Assembly: GCA_029215795.1 (NCBI GenBank)
Contig: JARDYH010000007.1
Coordinates: forward strand, 22,827,763 to 22,891,762
Direction of reading: 5' to 3'
From: Anniella stebbinsi
Taxonomy: Eukaryota > Chordata > Lepidosauria > Squamata > Anniellidae
Length of the DNA stretch: 64,000 bases
In this document: piece by piece, positions 9,736 through 20,690 of the stretch
How positions within the stretch are numbered: position 1 is the first letter of the stretch
Layout: each line of letters starts with the position of its first letter
Notes under the pieces: generated by a model
The model's database searches: none
What the model was told of the DNA's origin: nothing
Seen by the model: only the letters and a program-made list of their open reading frames with translations
Program-made: the position numbers and the translations under genes

Positions 9736-9955
9736 CTCCTCTTGTTGAGGGTTGCAATCCAACACATCTGATGGGCACTAGGTTGGGGAATGCTGTTCTA
9801 GAACAAGGGCAGGCAGAATGTAGATCTCCAGATGTTTTGGAGTTCAACTCGTAAAAGCCTCTATAGCATGGGCAGTGAGCAGGAATGGTGCGAGTTGATG
9901 TCCAAAACATCAAGGTGGATCTATTTTCTGCCCATAACTGTTCTAAGGTATGATG
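9736..9955. mobile_element. fragments of palindromic MITE family D
   Basis: CAATCCAACACATCTGATGG followed by CACTAGGTTGGGGAATG at 9768-9793 is one half of the family D hairpin. At 9808-9945 a second imperfect hairpin pairs GGGCAGGCAGAATGTAGATC with the complement of GATCTATTTTCTGCCC, around ATGTTTTGGA and TCCAAAACAT. Confidence 0.55.
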
Positions 9956-10310
9956 CTTTCCAGCATTAAGATATGTGATCAATCAATGAACTACAACAGA
10001 GCTCCATCACTTTAAATAAACTGTCTAAACCAATTGAAGTGACAATGAATGGATCTTGAATACCTAATCCAGATAGTCCTTCAGACGTCAACATTAGTTT
10101 TCAACACATGGCATAGGATGTCTGTTTATTAAATATCATATATGATTTTGGGGGACTAACGCAGAAGATTTCTCTTACGTGTTCAGCACCTAATACTTTC
10201 ATGTGTAAGTATTATTTTTAAATTAATGATCAAATGATTTTTGTCTACCCCATAACATGGGAGTTATAGTGTAACACTTCTGGAGAGCAGCAGACTGGAG
10301 AAGGTTGGTT
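9956..10310. other. unassigned DNA within the inverted-repeat spacer
   Basis: No supported gene. A short GGAGTTATAGTGTAACAC segment near 10259 resembles a decayed piece of MITE family D. Confidence 0.35.
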
Positions 10311-10397
10311 TACACTTGAATCCTATACATGGCTTCTCAGAAGTCAATGCCACTGAATTCACTATGGCTTACCCCCAAGTGGTACAGGATTGCAAAC
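10311..10397. mobile_element. MITE family J copy 1
   Basis: GAATCCTATACATGGCTTCTC...GGTACAGGATTGCA (read in pieces) forms an imperfect hairpin. The same words recur at 40084-40200, 44597-44650 and 58024-58106. Non-coding. Confidence 0.6.
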
Positions 10398-10707
10398 TAA
10401 TCTCATCTGAAAGTAGTTCAAGACAGCCAAACTAAACCTTTTCTGCTCCTCTGTTGCTTTGATGAGATGTTGTACTGTGGAGGGATTGCGGGGAGTGAAC
10501 AGTATATTTTGTATAAACATATTTTAAGAAAACATTGGTTCTTTGAAAGGCAGGATATTGACCAAAAGTTGAAAGTGCCTGGCACATGCTCTGGTTCTAC
10601 ATTTGCAACAAATAGTTCCCCTTTTGTTATCAGTCATGCTGCTATATGCAAGATGTGTGTCAGAGAAAAGTATTGGACAGACCCTGTATTTGGTATGGAT
10701 ATGGAAC
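10398..10707. other. unassigned DNA within the inverted-repeat spacer
   Basis: No supported gene or recognised repeat. Confidence 0.3.
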
Positions 10708-10857
10708 AGTGTTCCCCCATCCTGCTACCCTCCAGATGTTTGAGATGACAAGTCCCAACATTCCTGACCATGGGACATACTGACTTGCAATGATGGGAGT
10801 TGTAGTCCAACACCTTTGGAGGGCACCAAAGGTGCCCTCCAGGTTGGGGAAGGACTG
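10708..10857. mobile_element. palindromic MITE family D, near-complete copy
   Basis: CAGTGTTCCCCCATCCTG at the left pairs with the complement of CAGGTTGGGGAAGGACTG at the right. Between them CTCCAGATGTTTGAGATG and CCATCATTGCAAG form the rest of the hairpin. An extra 14-base segment, AAAGGTGCCCTCCA-like, duplicates the neighbouring GGAGGGCACC in inverted form. Similar ends are frequent in reptile genomes. Confidence 0.7.
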
Positions 10858-11135
10858 CTCTAAACAAATAAAGAGAAATAGGTGGCCCTAAGTTGTTTGT
10901 CATCAGTTTTCCACAACCCCACAGTCACCTCTGCATATCATATTCTCCATCCTGTCCTCATGGTTTATCTGCTTTGGGAGAATGATAATTTCACTTGCAC
11001 TTTCTGCCTTCTTAGGGAGGATGTGGCGTTAAGGCTTGTGAGCCTTAACTCCCAATTTCCCTGCTTTTTGGTGCTTGGTTGGAAACTGTAGAGCCTTAAC
11101 ATTGGTTTTGTAAACCATAGGTTTTTTGTTTAATG
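10732..11135. repeat. right arm of a long inverted repeat
   Basis: Reverse complement of 9255-9644, ending at TTTTTTGTTTAATG. The two arms are separated by a spacer of about 1.09 kb (9645-10731). It contains the 69-codon plus-strand frame 10882-11091 (beginning MALSCLSSVFHNPTV), partner of the frame in the left arm. Confidence 0.85.
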
Positions 11136-11655
11136 AATTGTATTATAAATCCCACATTGTAAATGTTGGGTGTTGGTGTTAGTAGTGTTGGAATGATAAT
11201 CTAAAATCATGAGTGACAGCTTTGTGTGTATCCAGTCCATGACAATTTTGTATAAATTCAAAAATAAATCTGTTCCATTCAATTTCCACATGAAGCAGTA
11301 AATTGAAAAAGCAACGCAAATGTTCACATTCATTTTCATATGCAACACTTTCCACAACATACTTTTGTTTTGTTGAGGTACACATTTCTCTGAAATATAA
11401 TTTTTGTTTTGTATCCCCTTTTTGGACTGCATTACAAAATTTAGAGAAGTGCAGAATCTGGAAAATAACTGTTCTGATTCATTTACTGAGTCCATGAATT
11501 GGGAATTATGTTTGCTTGAAAATACAGACTAATAAAAAAATCTTCCATATCCCTATCTGAGCTCTGGGTGACCATAGATGGATCTACAAATACATCAGGA
11601 TGACGTGATAAAAAAGTACCACTTTACACTGCCAATGGGAAACATCATTTGGGTG
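11136..11655. other. unassigned AT-rich DNA
   Basis: No supported gene or recognised repeat. Confidence 0.35.
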
Positions 11656-11683
11656 CTCTCTCTCTCTCTCTCTCTCTCTCTCT
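11656..11683. repeat. (TC)n microsatellite
   Basis: About 14 uninterrupted TC units. Confidence 0.95.
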
Positions 11684-11759
11684 AACACATCACACACAAA
11701 AACAAACAAAACCCCTTTCTATGAATTGAAAACTAGCACATTAGGGAGAAAGGTTCTAG

Positions 11760-12215
11760 CCCACCTTCTGCTGTGTTGATTTTCTTCATTCTTCTTGGAG
11801 GAAATTACTTTACGGATTTTGTAAAAACTGTTCCACCCATATTTTGTGGATTGTCACATGTTTTTCATTCCATTGTCTGCTCATTGACAGAATCAGATTT
11901 TTTCCCCTTTCCTACAGTTTCACAAATTCGCATTTGTGAAAATGTGCAAATCTCCCCAAAATGTGCATTTTTGTGCTTCAGCCTATGGGGGAAGTCTGCA
12001 CTTTCGACTGGGATGCCTTTATTTTACATGTTTTTTCTATGATTAAATTTGCATAAAATTCCGGAAAGTAAAAAAAAAACACACACAAAAAAAGTCTGCA
12101 AAAGTTCACAGAATGTGTATGACCGGAGAAAAGCCTTTCTGCTGCAGAATCCATGGGTTGAATGCATAGAAATCTAAACTCATTTGATTCCATTGTGGAT
12201 CTCTCTGGTGTTCCT
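11760..12215. repeat. AT-rich dispersed repeat family X, copy 1
   Basis: Matches 63080-63500 in order. Both contain a TGTGCAAAT(C/T) segment, CCCCAAAATGTGCA or its variant, a CTATG...AAATTTG(C/T)A(T/C)AAAATTCC segment, then GCAGAATCCA, and a final CTCATT segment followed by ATTCC or TTCCC. Non-coding. Looser relatives lie at 20884-21287, 53226-53465, 56740-56990 and 60880-61090. Probably an old non-autonomous DNA transposon. Confidence 0.55.
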
Positions 12216-12390
12216 AGTCTGAAGTGCTAAGCCCCATTATGACTACAGAATAATTCCATCTCATTCTGCTACATGTGCACACTAAGCCTGAGATGATATC
12301 TTGAAAGGTACAAAAATGTGTGTGTTGTGTGTGTGTGTATTTCTATTATTTACATTTTTATCCCTTCTTTTCTTCAAGGAGTTCAGGGTC
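12216..12390. other. unassigned DNA
   Basis: Contains a (TG)n run near 12318-12338. Nothing else seen. Confidence 0.4.
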
Positions 12391-12398
12391 ACATAAAT

Positions 12399-12717
12399 TA
12401 GGGTGACCATATGGGAAGGCGGACCAGGCTCTGTATCTTTAACAGTTGTACAGAAAGGGGAATTTCAGCAGGAGACATTTGTATGTATGCAGCACCTGGT
12501 GAGATTCCCTCTTCATCACAACAGTTAAAGCTGCAGGAGTATAGCTAGAATGACCAGATACAAAACAGGGCAGAGCTCCTGCAGCCTTAACTGTTGTGAT
12601 GAAGAGGGAATTTCAACAGGTTCTGTGTGCATACAAATGACACCTAGTGAAATTCGGTTTTCTATACAACTGTTAAATATACAGGAGCCCTGTCCTCCTT
12701 TTCATATGGTCACCCTA
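12399..12717. mobile_element. palindromic hAT-like MITE, family A copy 2
   Basis: Ends TAGGGTGACCATATG and CATATGGTCACCCTA. Flanks ACATAAAT (12391-12398) and AGATAAAT (12717-12724) match at seven of eight positions if one terminal A is shared with the element. The interior is the family palindrome with the AACAGTTAAAGC and GCTGCAGGAG words. Confidence 0.85.
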
Positions 12718-12724
12718 GATAAAT

Positions 12725-13400
12725 GTCCATACAGTGTTAAATATCAGTAGCCACAGGATCAGAGAGAAGGCCTACATAATGATGCTAGCCATATGTAAGT
12801 AGTTATAGAGACAGAATATGTTAATGATCTTGCTGTGGAAGTGAGCAAGGATTTTCTTTACTACTTGTTCCCCCCCCCCCCCCGAGTACTGCTGACTGTA
12901 CTAGGAGGTCTGTCTTATCTTTTGTAGCAGCCAATCCTCTGCTTCTGCTCTTTGACCTTCTAATGAGCAAGCTGCTCTTTCCCTCCTCCCTACTATCCCA
13001 TTTTCTACCTTCTTTTTTTTAATTGCTCTTTCCAGCCATCTTTTCTGAGCCTCTTCACTCCGTTTTTTCTTCTCTCTGCCCTGAGGTTCCAGCACTTCAG
13101 CTTTTATCTTGTACTTCTTCCTCAACTAGTCCCTCACCCTCAGAGTCATTGAGCCATTTAAGGATCCCCTGCACTGATTCCCTTTCCTTCTATTTAAATA
13201 GCCTGCACTGCTGATGGCCACTCTTGCTGATAAATAGAGACACTTAAGGGACAGAACGCCAACCCTCGAAGGCTCCTCACAATTACTGATGAGGTCCTCT
13301 CATAGATCTGTTACTGGACAAAGAACATAAAACAGAGAGTAGTAATATATGATCAATTCTCTTGATTATTAGTGGATCCCACAGGGATCTGCATGGGAAC
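12725..13400. other. unassigned, partly pyrimidine-rich DNA
   Basis: Holds a run of about 14 C near 12871-12884 and a C/T-rich tract to about 13200. No supported gene. Confidence 0.35.
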
Positions 13401-13614
13401 TAGGGATGGTGTAAGCGCCTGACTAGGTCTGGGGGTCTGGTGGACTCTCCTGCGCCTGGACCCCGCTTGGGTGAGCTGTGGAATGTATGCATTTTTGCAT
13501 GTGCCAATTTTAAAAAAAATCTGATTCCATAGATGGGTGGATGATGGAATGAAAGATGGCTGACAAACCATGAAACACAGATTGAATGGATTTTACACAA
13601 TCTGTACATCCCTA
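13401..13614. mobile_element. possible TAGGG-ended non-autonomous element
   Basis: TAGGGATGG at the left and TACATCCCTA at the right are inverted ends of the type seen on the other hAT-like elements here. No clear 8-base duplication was found (left ATGGGAAC, right GAACATAC), so the call is tentative. Confidence 0.4.
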
Positions 13615-13733
13615 GAACATACCCTAGCATTTTTCACATCTACATTGGTGCATGAGCAAGACCAGAGTATTTATACATTTAAGAAAGGGATGGCAATTCA
13701 GATGTGAATGCCACTGTGCAACTACAAAACAAC

Positions 13734-14005
13734 TAGGACTGTGTACTGCCTTGGGCCAAACCCCCAAATCTGAGTTGAGGCGGGCCAATTTGGCCTGCCT
13801 CAGCAGTACCAGTAGGCCAGAAGCATCCCAAAGCTGAAGCAGGAACCCACAATGCTAACCTGCTTCGGAGGGGGAATCTCACTTTGGCTTTGATACGAAA
13901 GTGAGGCATCCAATCCCCGAAGCACCCCAAGTCTAATCGAGGCCATTTCAGATGTTCCAAAATGTGCTCTGAGGTGAGTTGGGGGGGGGGCTGTGCACAG
14001 CTCTA
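13734..14005. mobile_element. hAT-like non-autonomous element
   Basis: The left end TAGGACTGTGTAC pairs with the complement of GTGCACAGCTCTA on the right. The flanks AAAACAAC (13726-13733) and AAAGCAAG (14006-14013) agree at six of eight positions, as expected for an old hAT-type duplication. The interior of about 270 bases has no coding capacity. The terminus is a variant of the TAGGG(A/G)TGTGCAC end on the GC-rich elements. Confidence 0.65.
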
Positions 14006-14013
14006 AAAGCAAG

Positions 14014-14812
14014 TGAGTTTCTGATTTCCCTGATTCAATAACATGAGTGTGTGCATTGCAATTCTATCTCTAAGTGTGCCACATCTTAAACATGGTTGGG
14101 GGGAGATCATTCCATTTGTATCTGGCTTGTTCAAAGCAGAATCACAAAAGAGTATTTGCAAGTGATAATTGACATTTAGTGATAGCAATTAATAACTAAT
14201 AACATGGTGCTAGGATCCAAAATGGAATGCCTTATAATTTTATAGCAAAAGAAAAAGAAAAAAAGAGCTTCTGGTGCCATTAGATTAATTTTTTTATTAT
14301 TACTATTTTTTGCAATTATTGTTTTGGTAAATGCCTATGGGGCTGAAATCCAAAGCACAAGCTCTCCCTTGATTGTATTGATGATTGAGAGCCCTTTCCT
14401 CATTAGCAACTAATTTGCTATTCCACAGTCTTAGTATCACTCCTAACTTCATGGAACTCTTGCCAGAAGCAGAACTCGCCTGCTGCCACTTTGGAGCATT
14501 TGTTTTGTTGCTCGAGTCACAGCAGGGGGTTGTACCTGCTCTCGTAGAGAAAAACTGCACTCCATGCTCAATAGCACTGTGGCTTAATTAGGGTGAAGTT
14601 CCTTATTGACAGAGGAAAGCAGTATCATCAGTTTCTGAGCAGCAGTAAACAGGAATATCTCTGCACTCATTCTAATCTTTTGTAGGCATCACTAGGGGTT
14701 GTAGACTGGTTGTTGTTACCACCCCAGCATGAAATATTGCAACACTAGTCTCTCCAATTTATCAGTTCTAAGGAGAAACTCATAGACATGAGCCAGGCCC
14801 ATAGTAGATTAA
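14014..14812. other. unassigned DNA
   Basis: No supported gene or recognised repeat. Confidence 0.35.
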
Positions 14813-14993
14813 GGCCAGATCCACATCAAGCACTATGAAAGTGGTATGAAAGCGGTATATAAGAGGCAGGAGCCGCACTACTGCTTTAGAGCGGTATTGT
14901 AGTGCACTGATAACTGTTGGGGCCCATGACACATACCACATACTGCTTTCATACCACGTTCATAGTGCTATATGCTACTTGGTGTGTATCTAG
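14813..14993. mobile_element. MITE family K copy 1
   Basis: GGCCAGATCCACATCAAGCA at the left pairs with the complement of CTACTTGGTGTGTATCTAG at the right. The centre has TACTGCTTTAGAGCGGTATT and AACTGTTGGGGCCCA, shared with 56528-56683 and partly with 44669-44760. Confidence 0.65.
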
Positions 14994-15365
14994 CAGTAGT
15001 ACTACCTGTGTCACTGATACTTTGTTTGCTTGGTTGGATTCCCCCCCCCCACATGGTAATACTGTAGCTACTGTGGGAGGGGGGCATTTTTACCAGGACA
15101 GGGAGGAGGGGTTAACCCTTTTCTCCCTACTATACCCCACCCCAATCACATTTGCTCTTTATGTTGGGAGGTATGTTCTCATTAGCATCACTGGGAGTAT
15201 CCCCTTTCCCAGGATAATAGTAGGTTGGGGGAATTGTGTTTGGAGCGCAGAAGGTAAGGGATGGGCTAGCCTCTCCTTACCATTGTCCTGATGAACTCCC
15301 TAAAGTGGCTATCCACCATTAAATGACAAACAAAGATTGAAGAATTTTTTTTAGCATTATATATA
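14994..15365. other. unassigned DNA
   Basis: Contains a run of nine to ten C near 15042. No supported gene. Confidence 0.35.
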
Positions 15366-15525
15366 CTTGTCTCTTCATGTTGTGTAGTGGTATGATTGTT
15401 GAACTAGAACCAGAGAGTGCTACCTTCAAATCCACACTCAGCCAGTAAGCTTACTAGGTTAACATTTTAACTTACCTCACAAGGGTGTTGTGAGGATAAC
15501 ACTGGAGAGAGGATTAATGCTATTT
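15366..15525 (+). mobile_element. tRNA-derived SINE copy
   Basis: TGTAGTGGTATGATTGTTGAA is close to a tRNA-type A box region and CTTCAAATCCACACTCAGCC to a B box and its follow-on. The SINE body ACCTCACAAGGGTGTTGTGA follows. This layout is common in squamate SINEs. It is not a functional tRNA gene because the cloverleaf is not maintained. Confidence 0.7.
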
Positions 15526-15529
15526 ATGT

Positions 15530-15718
15530 CAGGATGGCCATATGGAAAAGAGGATAGGTCACCTGTATTTTTAACTGTTGGATAGAAAAGAGAATTTCAG
15601 CAGGAGTCATTTGTATGCATGAAACACCTGGTGAGATTCCCTCTTCCTCACAACAGTTAAAGCTGCAGGAGTAAAGCTAGAGTGACCCGATACAAAAGAG
15701 AGCAGGGCTCCTGCAGCC

Positions 15719-15756
<38 letters not shown>

Positions 15757-16145
15757 TTATTTCTTACCTGCCTCTCCGTTTGGATCGAGGCGGGGAACAA
15801 CAATATGATAAAATACATAAAACTGATTAAAACATGACACACATTATTAAAACTGCATTAAAACATCCTAAAACATCCTAAAAACATCCTAAAAACATTC
15901 TAAAATTCGACTGGGTAGGCCTGCCAGAAGAGATCATGCTTTATGGCTTTCTTAAATTCTAAAAGACTGTTAAGTTGACGAGTCTCCTCCGGCAGGTCAT
16001 TCCACAGTCTGGGAGCGGTTGTTGCGATGAAGAGGGAATTTCACCAGGTTCTGTGTGCATACGAATGACACCTGCTGAAATTCCCTTTTCTATGCAACTG
16101 TTAAAGATACAGGCACCCTGTCCTCCTTTTCATATGGTCACCCTA
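15530..16145. mobile_element. palindromic hAT-like MITE, family A copy 3, interrupted
   Basis: The left half starts CAGGATGGCCATATGG, a decayed TAGGGTGACCATATGG. The right half ends ATATGGTCACCCTA. The two halves are separated by an inserted LINE fragment at about 15721-16017. No duplication is recognisable at the outer ends. Confidence 0.8.
15721..16017 (-). mobile_element. L2-like LINE 3' fragment nested in a MITE
   Basis: Read on the minus strand it contains a stretch resembling LWNDLPEETRQLN, the conserved segment near the C-terminus of L2/CR1-type LINE polyproteins. A short 3' UTR with CCCCGCCTCGATCC follows, and it ends in an (AAT)n tail. It interrupts family A copy 3 just after CAGCCTTAA, so it arrived later than that MITE. 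Confidence 0.7.
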
Positions 16146-17465
16146 GCAGTGACACACATGAACAGACACACAAGGAAAACTCTCTCTTTCTTGCTCATTC
16201 CCTCAAACAGGTGACTCTATTCGTATAAGATAAATTATCTGCCAATACACACAGACACAGCAATGGCTCCTAATGATTGCAAATAATTAAAAAGAAGGCT
16301 AATGGCATGCAGTGAATAACACAAAGCGGACATTTCCACATAATATTGTTGTGACAGAATATAGAACACGGGCAGCTGCAAGTCCATGGCTTGTTCAGTT
16401 AAGATATTTAGAAAAAGGCAGGAGAATGCAACAAGTCAGCACCATCTGACAGCACAGAAAGACTTTTCATATCTGTCACTATATATGACATGACATTCAG
16501 ACACTTCCAATTCAACAGCAAAAGTGGTAGCAGCTAGGAACTAATTATGTTTGAGAAGTAAAACGGTTATCGGGTGTTGTTCTGTCTATGAGAAAAGCTG
16601 GGAAACCAATTTTACACTCGGGAAATGGATGGATCCGCTAATGGCAATTAATGTTTATGCAAAACGGAGGGTGCAATTCTCTAATAGACCTTATCCCTAT
16701 ACACAAGAGAAACATTTGAAGTAGAGATCGAAAAATCACAACAACGTAGAGAGTAGCCAATACTAATATGAGAAGAAGATTGGTGTGCCAATGCTGTGTT
16801 CTTTTAGGAACTTGCCCAGACATTTTACTTGATTTTTAACATCATGTTTTGCTTTTATCTTGTTGATGAGTTGTTCTTTTATTTCCCCACCCCATATTTA
16901 GTGTTGCATTATTTTATCCTTGTACATCAACTGGAACTCATCTTGTGGTTGAAGGGTGACCTAGGAATGGGCAAACTCCCCTGTGTTCTGTTTGCGGTCT
17001 GCTTGCCAAGTCTCCTTCTGGTTGCCCAACCATGGCGAGCACATGGAGAGAGCTGTGAGACAGTCCATGGGTGCTATGAACCCCCATTCTGTGCAAACTT
17101 TGCAGGGATAAATATTACTGAAATCGTGATTTGTGCAAAACAGTGACCATAGATATTGTCATTTGCACAAAATTCCCTGCTGCGATTTCTATAATATTTA
17201 TACCCACATTTTTTTGCCCAAATAGTTACTCACCTGGGAGGGGGGGATGAGCCAGGAAACAGCAAGCTTGCCTGACTTGATGCATGCCAAGTTAAGCAAG
17301 CTCAGGGATCTGCAAGCTGGCATCTGGGGGGCTGAGCTGGACAATACTCATGAAGCTCCACCCTCAAAGTGGATACTTACATGCACACGCATCCATATAT
17401 GAATAATGGGAATGATTGCTATGAGGCAAACATTATTATACTATGAGCCAGATGGTTGGGTCATG
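16146..17465. other. unassigned DNA with an AT-rich repeat piece
   Basis: Around 16970-17230 GGGCAAA, TTTGCACAAAATTCCC and TTTTTTTGCCC words resemble family X. The 105-codon frame at 16829-17146 overlaps this piece, shows no domain I recognise, and is not called. Confidence 0.35.
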
Positions 17466-18132
17466 TGACATTGATACTGAGATCAATATGAAATGTTGGT
17501 TTTAAGCTTTAAGCCCTTAAAGGGGTTGGGCTTAAGTTACTTGAAGGACCACCTTCTCCTGTACCAGTTTGCCTACATTCTGAGGTCATGAACAGGTGCC
17601 TGTCTCACCTGCCCACCAGTAAGGTTAGCCTGATAAGCCTTTTAATTTCTGGCCCCAGGCCATTGGAATCAGCTTCTATTGGGAAATTAGAAGGCTCCTT
17701 TGCAGGTCTTGAGCTGTTAGCTTTATTGGTAACTTCTGTCTTTATTGGGCCTTCCCTTATACACGCCCAGATGACATTTATAATCGTCAGGGAAGGTCCT
17801 ACTCATCATTCCAAGATGAACAGAATGTCATCACGAAGAACCTCGATGGTGTACCTCCTCTGTAGTAGCACCCATGCTCTGGAAACCCACCCCTTCGTGC
17901 AATTCAGGAGAATGAAAATATAATATCTTTCAAATGCCTCCTGAATACACATCTTTTTAGACAAGTCTTCCCTGGATCATAACTTTTCTTGGTTTTATAT
18001 GACATTTTTATAAATAAAATAAAAAAAAGTTTTAAACTCTGACCTTTGTATATTGCGGTTTTAATTGTAAACTGCCCATGAGCCATGGCTGTTGGGCAGT
18101 ATAAATATGTAATAAACAAATAAATATTTGAA
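17466..18132 (+). pseudogene. L2-like LINE C-terminal fragment, degraded
   Basis: A GGGCTTAAGTTACTTGAAGGACC segment (read in pieces) encodes a YLKDHL-type stretch, also found in the LINE copy at 46990-47060. A decayed MLWKPT segment stands where LWN-type residues sit in the family. The 3' end has AAACTGCCC, GGGCAGTATAAATATG and an AATAAA-rich tail, as in other L2-like ends in this window. Multiple stops and frame changes; dead. Confidence 0.65.
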
Positions 18133-18267
18133 TTAGTAATCACTGTTTATGGATCTTGACTGAATATGTACTTAGTGGTTTTTTTAATGTATCCATTTCA
18201 AATGGTTTCTATCTTGTCATCCAGCTTGAGAGGGTGACGTTTCAATAAATAGTGTCCAAAGTTGACT

Positions 18268-18334
18268 CTCTCTCTCTCTCAATCTCTCTCTCCACATACA
18301 CACACATACACACACACACGTGTGTGTGTGTGTA
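18268..18334. repeat. compound TC / CA / TG microsatellite
   Basis: TC repeats are followed by CACATACACACA repeats that switch into GTGTGTGT, making a small hairpin. Confidence 0.9.
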
Positions 18335-18339
18335 ATGTA

Positions 18340-18482
18340 TCTTCAAAATGGCCCTGTGAGATAAGTTAGCCTGAGATAAAGAGTAGCTGGACCAAAGTCA
18401 CCTAGTGAACTTCATGGCTGAAAGGTGATTTAATTAACCCAGTCCTATTCTAACATGCTATTTACTACACTATGTTGCCTGT
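18340..18482 (-). mobile_element. tRNA-derived SINE copy
   Basis: On the plus strand CAAAGTCACCTAGTGAAC, TTCATGGCTGA, CAGTCCTATTCTAAC and CTACACTATGTTGCC are the complement of a tRNA-type SINE head and body. The B box region is decayed. Confidence 0.65.
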
Positions 18483-18865
18483 TTTATATCTTGCAGAGCC
18501 ATAAATGGCCATTCCAATGTCATGTGCAGGCTTCCAAATCTGCCCCCCCCCACACACACACACTAAAGGAATGGCAGCACACAAGTCCAAAAGACGAATC
18601 ATCCCTGAGTGCAATGATGAATAGCAAGTGGAGTGAAGAGGAAGTATGGTAGAAATGGCTTGCCAAGCTGAATGGGACTTGTATGATCCTCTTTTGGGGA
18701 TGCACCAACCAGCCCTGCAAACAACCGTACACACTTCTTTGCCTACTCCATAAAGCTTCTTACTGTCTGTATGTTTGTTTGTTTTAGCAAATGGGAATAA
18801 TCAGAATACCTTTGGACAAACAAGTGACATGCAGAAAAGCAGTACAGTCACTGGGTCTTTGCTAT
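18483..18865. other. unassigned DNA
   Basis: Contains a short C/CA run near 18542-18562. No supported gene. Confidence 0.35.
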
Positions 18866-19375
18866 TAGGGTTGGGTGAACGAACGATGTTTGAGCTCTCC
18901 AGGGTTCTCCAAACATCGTTTCCCTGCTCATATCATTCCCGATTTCCATTCGTGTTTGTGATCATCACTCGCTCTTTGTGAATTGGAAACGTGTGCAAAT
19001 CGGGCAGCAATTGAATGGATAATTTGTGCAGATTTCCTCAAATCTGCACAGATCTCCCAAATTTCATGCAATATTCCTTTGTAGACTTAAGGAGGGCTGA
19101 TTCAGTCTAATGAGGAAATTTGCTCCAAACAAATTGGCTGAATTCGGCCGACACATTAAGCAACTGGGGGGGGGGGGGGGACAATAGTCAGTAGTATTAA
19201 TTATCATGTTGTCCGAATGCTGCCATAGTCAACTCAGCGCTGATCCTAATCCACACCATGGTTGATTATTTATTACCATGTTGTGTGGGGAGTACCCCCT
19301 AGATGAACAACTGTAAAGCTGATTATTACTCCACCATTGACTATCGTGTTGTCTGAATTCAGCCATTGAGAATTG
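18866..19375. repeat. AT-rich MITE-like remnants
   Basis: 18866-19165 starts TTAGGGTTGGGTGAACG and contains AAATCTGCACAGATCTCCC, like family X. From 19195 to 19375, ATCATGTTGTCCGAATGC, GACTATCGTGTTGTCTGAAT and ACCATGTTGTGTGG words form an imperfect mixed direct/inverted pattern. Ends are not clear. Confidence 0.4.
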
Positions 19376-20010
19376 GGAATGAAATTAATGCAAACACATG
19401 TTCAACAATTTGCAGATGTTTTCAAGGGCACATGCTCAAGCCCATGTTCCAAACAACAAATGGGGCATGATCACATGCTTTGACAGCAAAAATAAAGTAC
19501 CCATACTTCCCTACTTCCTATGTCCATACAAATTTATGTTATGTCTATTTATATGTATGGATACCCTATTTTTATATTATCTTGTGGGAGGGGGGAGCAC
19601 CACCATGCACACAGACAACACTCACTGAAGTCAATCAAAAGGGAACTATGTAACAATACTATGCCAAACAATTGATACCTTGGTACACTGAAAGAGTGAT
19701 TACACATAGCCCCCATCAATCAGACAGCTGTATAGAAATATAGAGTCATTGTAACAGAAGGATATATGATGAATAACTTCCCCTCTGATTTATTTTTCCC
19801 ACTTCAATGCTCAGATTTGATACATAGCTGGTTTACACCTTGACATTTTTAAAACTAGAATCAACCACTGTTCTGTGACATTCTTCTTTCATGGGAGACA
19901 ACTTCTAATTGCTTGTTCAGGGAAGGGACACAGGATGGGTAAACCACAGAGTGATGATTTGGTGGGGGGAAATGTAAGTCAGAGGAAGAGCACATGATTC
20001 TACAGGGAGA
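19376..20010. other. unassigned DNA
   Basis: No supported gene or recognised repeat. Confidence 0.35.
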
Positions 20011-20011
20011 C

Positions 20012-20012
<1 letters not shown>

Positions 20013-20042
<30 letters not shown>
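20013..20042. repeat. (CT)n microsatellite
   Basis: About 14 CT units, immediately left of a CR1-type fragment. Confidence 0.95.
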
Positions 20043-20045
<3 letters not shown>

Positions 20046-20450
20046 ATACTAGAACCTGGGGTCATCCCATGAAGCTGATTGATGGGAGATTCAGGACAAA
20101 TAAAAGGAAGCACTTCTTCACACAACGCATAGTTAAATTATGAAATTCACTGGCACAAAATGTAGTGATGGCCACCAATTTGGATGGCTTTAAAAAGTGG
20201 GTTGGATAAATTCCTGGAGGAGAAGGCTATTAATGGCTACTAGCCCTGATGGTTGTGGGCTACCTCCAGCATTCAAGGAAGTAAGCCTATATACACCAGT
20301 TGCTGGGGAACATGGGTGGGAGGGTGCTGTTGCACCATGTCCTGCTTGTGGGTCCCTGGTTGACAGCTGGTTGGCCATTATGGGGACAGAGTGCAGGCCT
20401 AGAAGGACCCTTAGTCTGATCCAGCATGGCTCTTCTTATATTCTTATGAT
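20043..20450 (+). pseudogene. CR1-type LINE 3' fragment
   Basis: A frame with stops gives RKHFFTQRIVKL, then a VMATNLDGFKKW-type stretch, characteristic of the C-terminus of reptile CR1 ORF2. The 3' part has CTGATCCAGCATGGCTCTTC followed by TTATATTCTTATGA, the terminal hexamer/octamer-like tail. The complement of this end recurs at 60002-60060. 5' truncated and dead. Confidence 0.75.
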
Positions 20451-20554
20451 TTGCATGTGGAAGGTCCCAGGTTCAATACCTACCACCTCCATGTGAAGTC
20501 GCCTGTCTGAAACTCTGGAGAGCTCCTACCATTCAACATAGACCAGTCTCCTGC
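20451..20554. other. unassigned spacer
   Basis: Nothing seen. Confidence 0.3.
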
Positions 20555-20690
20555 AAGCTCAATGCAACCAGATGTTTTGCCCTACAACATCCCTCATCAT
20601 TGACAATGTTTGCTGGGGCTGGTGGGAGTTCTAGGCCAAAGCCTTTGGAAAGATCCAGCTCAAGAAAGGTTGGTGAAGACAATACTGAGC
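20555..20690. mobile_element. MITE family D, degraded copy
   Basis: CCAGATGTTTTG, CTACAACATCCCTCATCATT and TTTGCTGGGGCTGGTGGGAG match the family D hairpin. Confidence 0.55.

Noticed and set aside
13401..13614. Confident hAT insertion at the TAGGGATGG...CATCCCTA pair
   Set aside because: Ends match the group but no 8-base duplication can be read, so it is kept only as a tentative feature.
15366..15440. tRNA gene
   Set aside because: A and B box-like words are present but the cloverleaf is not, and a SINE body follows; it is a SINE head.
16829..17146. 105-codon frame beginning with a hydrophobic stretch
   Set aside because: Overlaps an AT-rich repeat piece, has no splice or promoter support and no recognisable domain.
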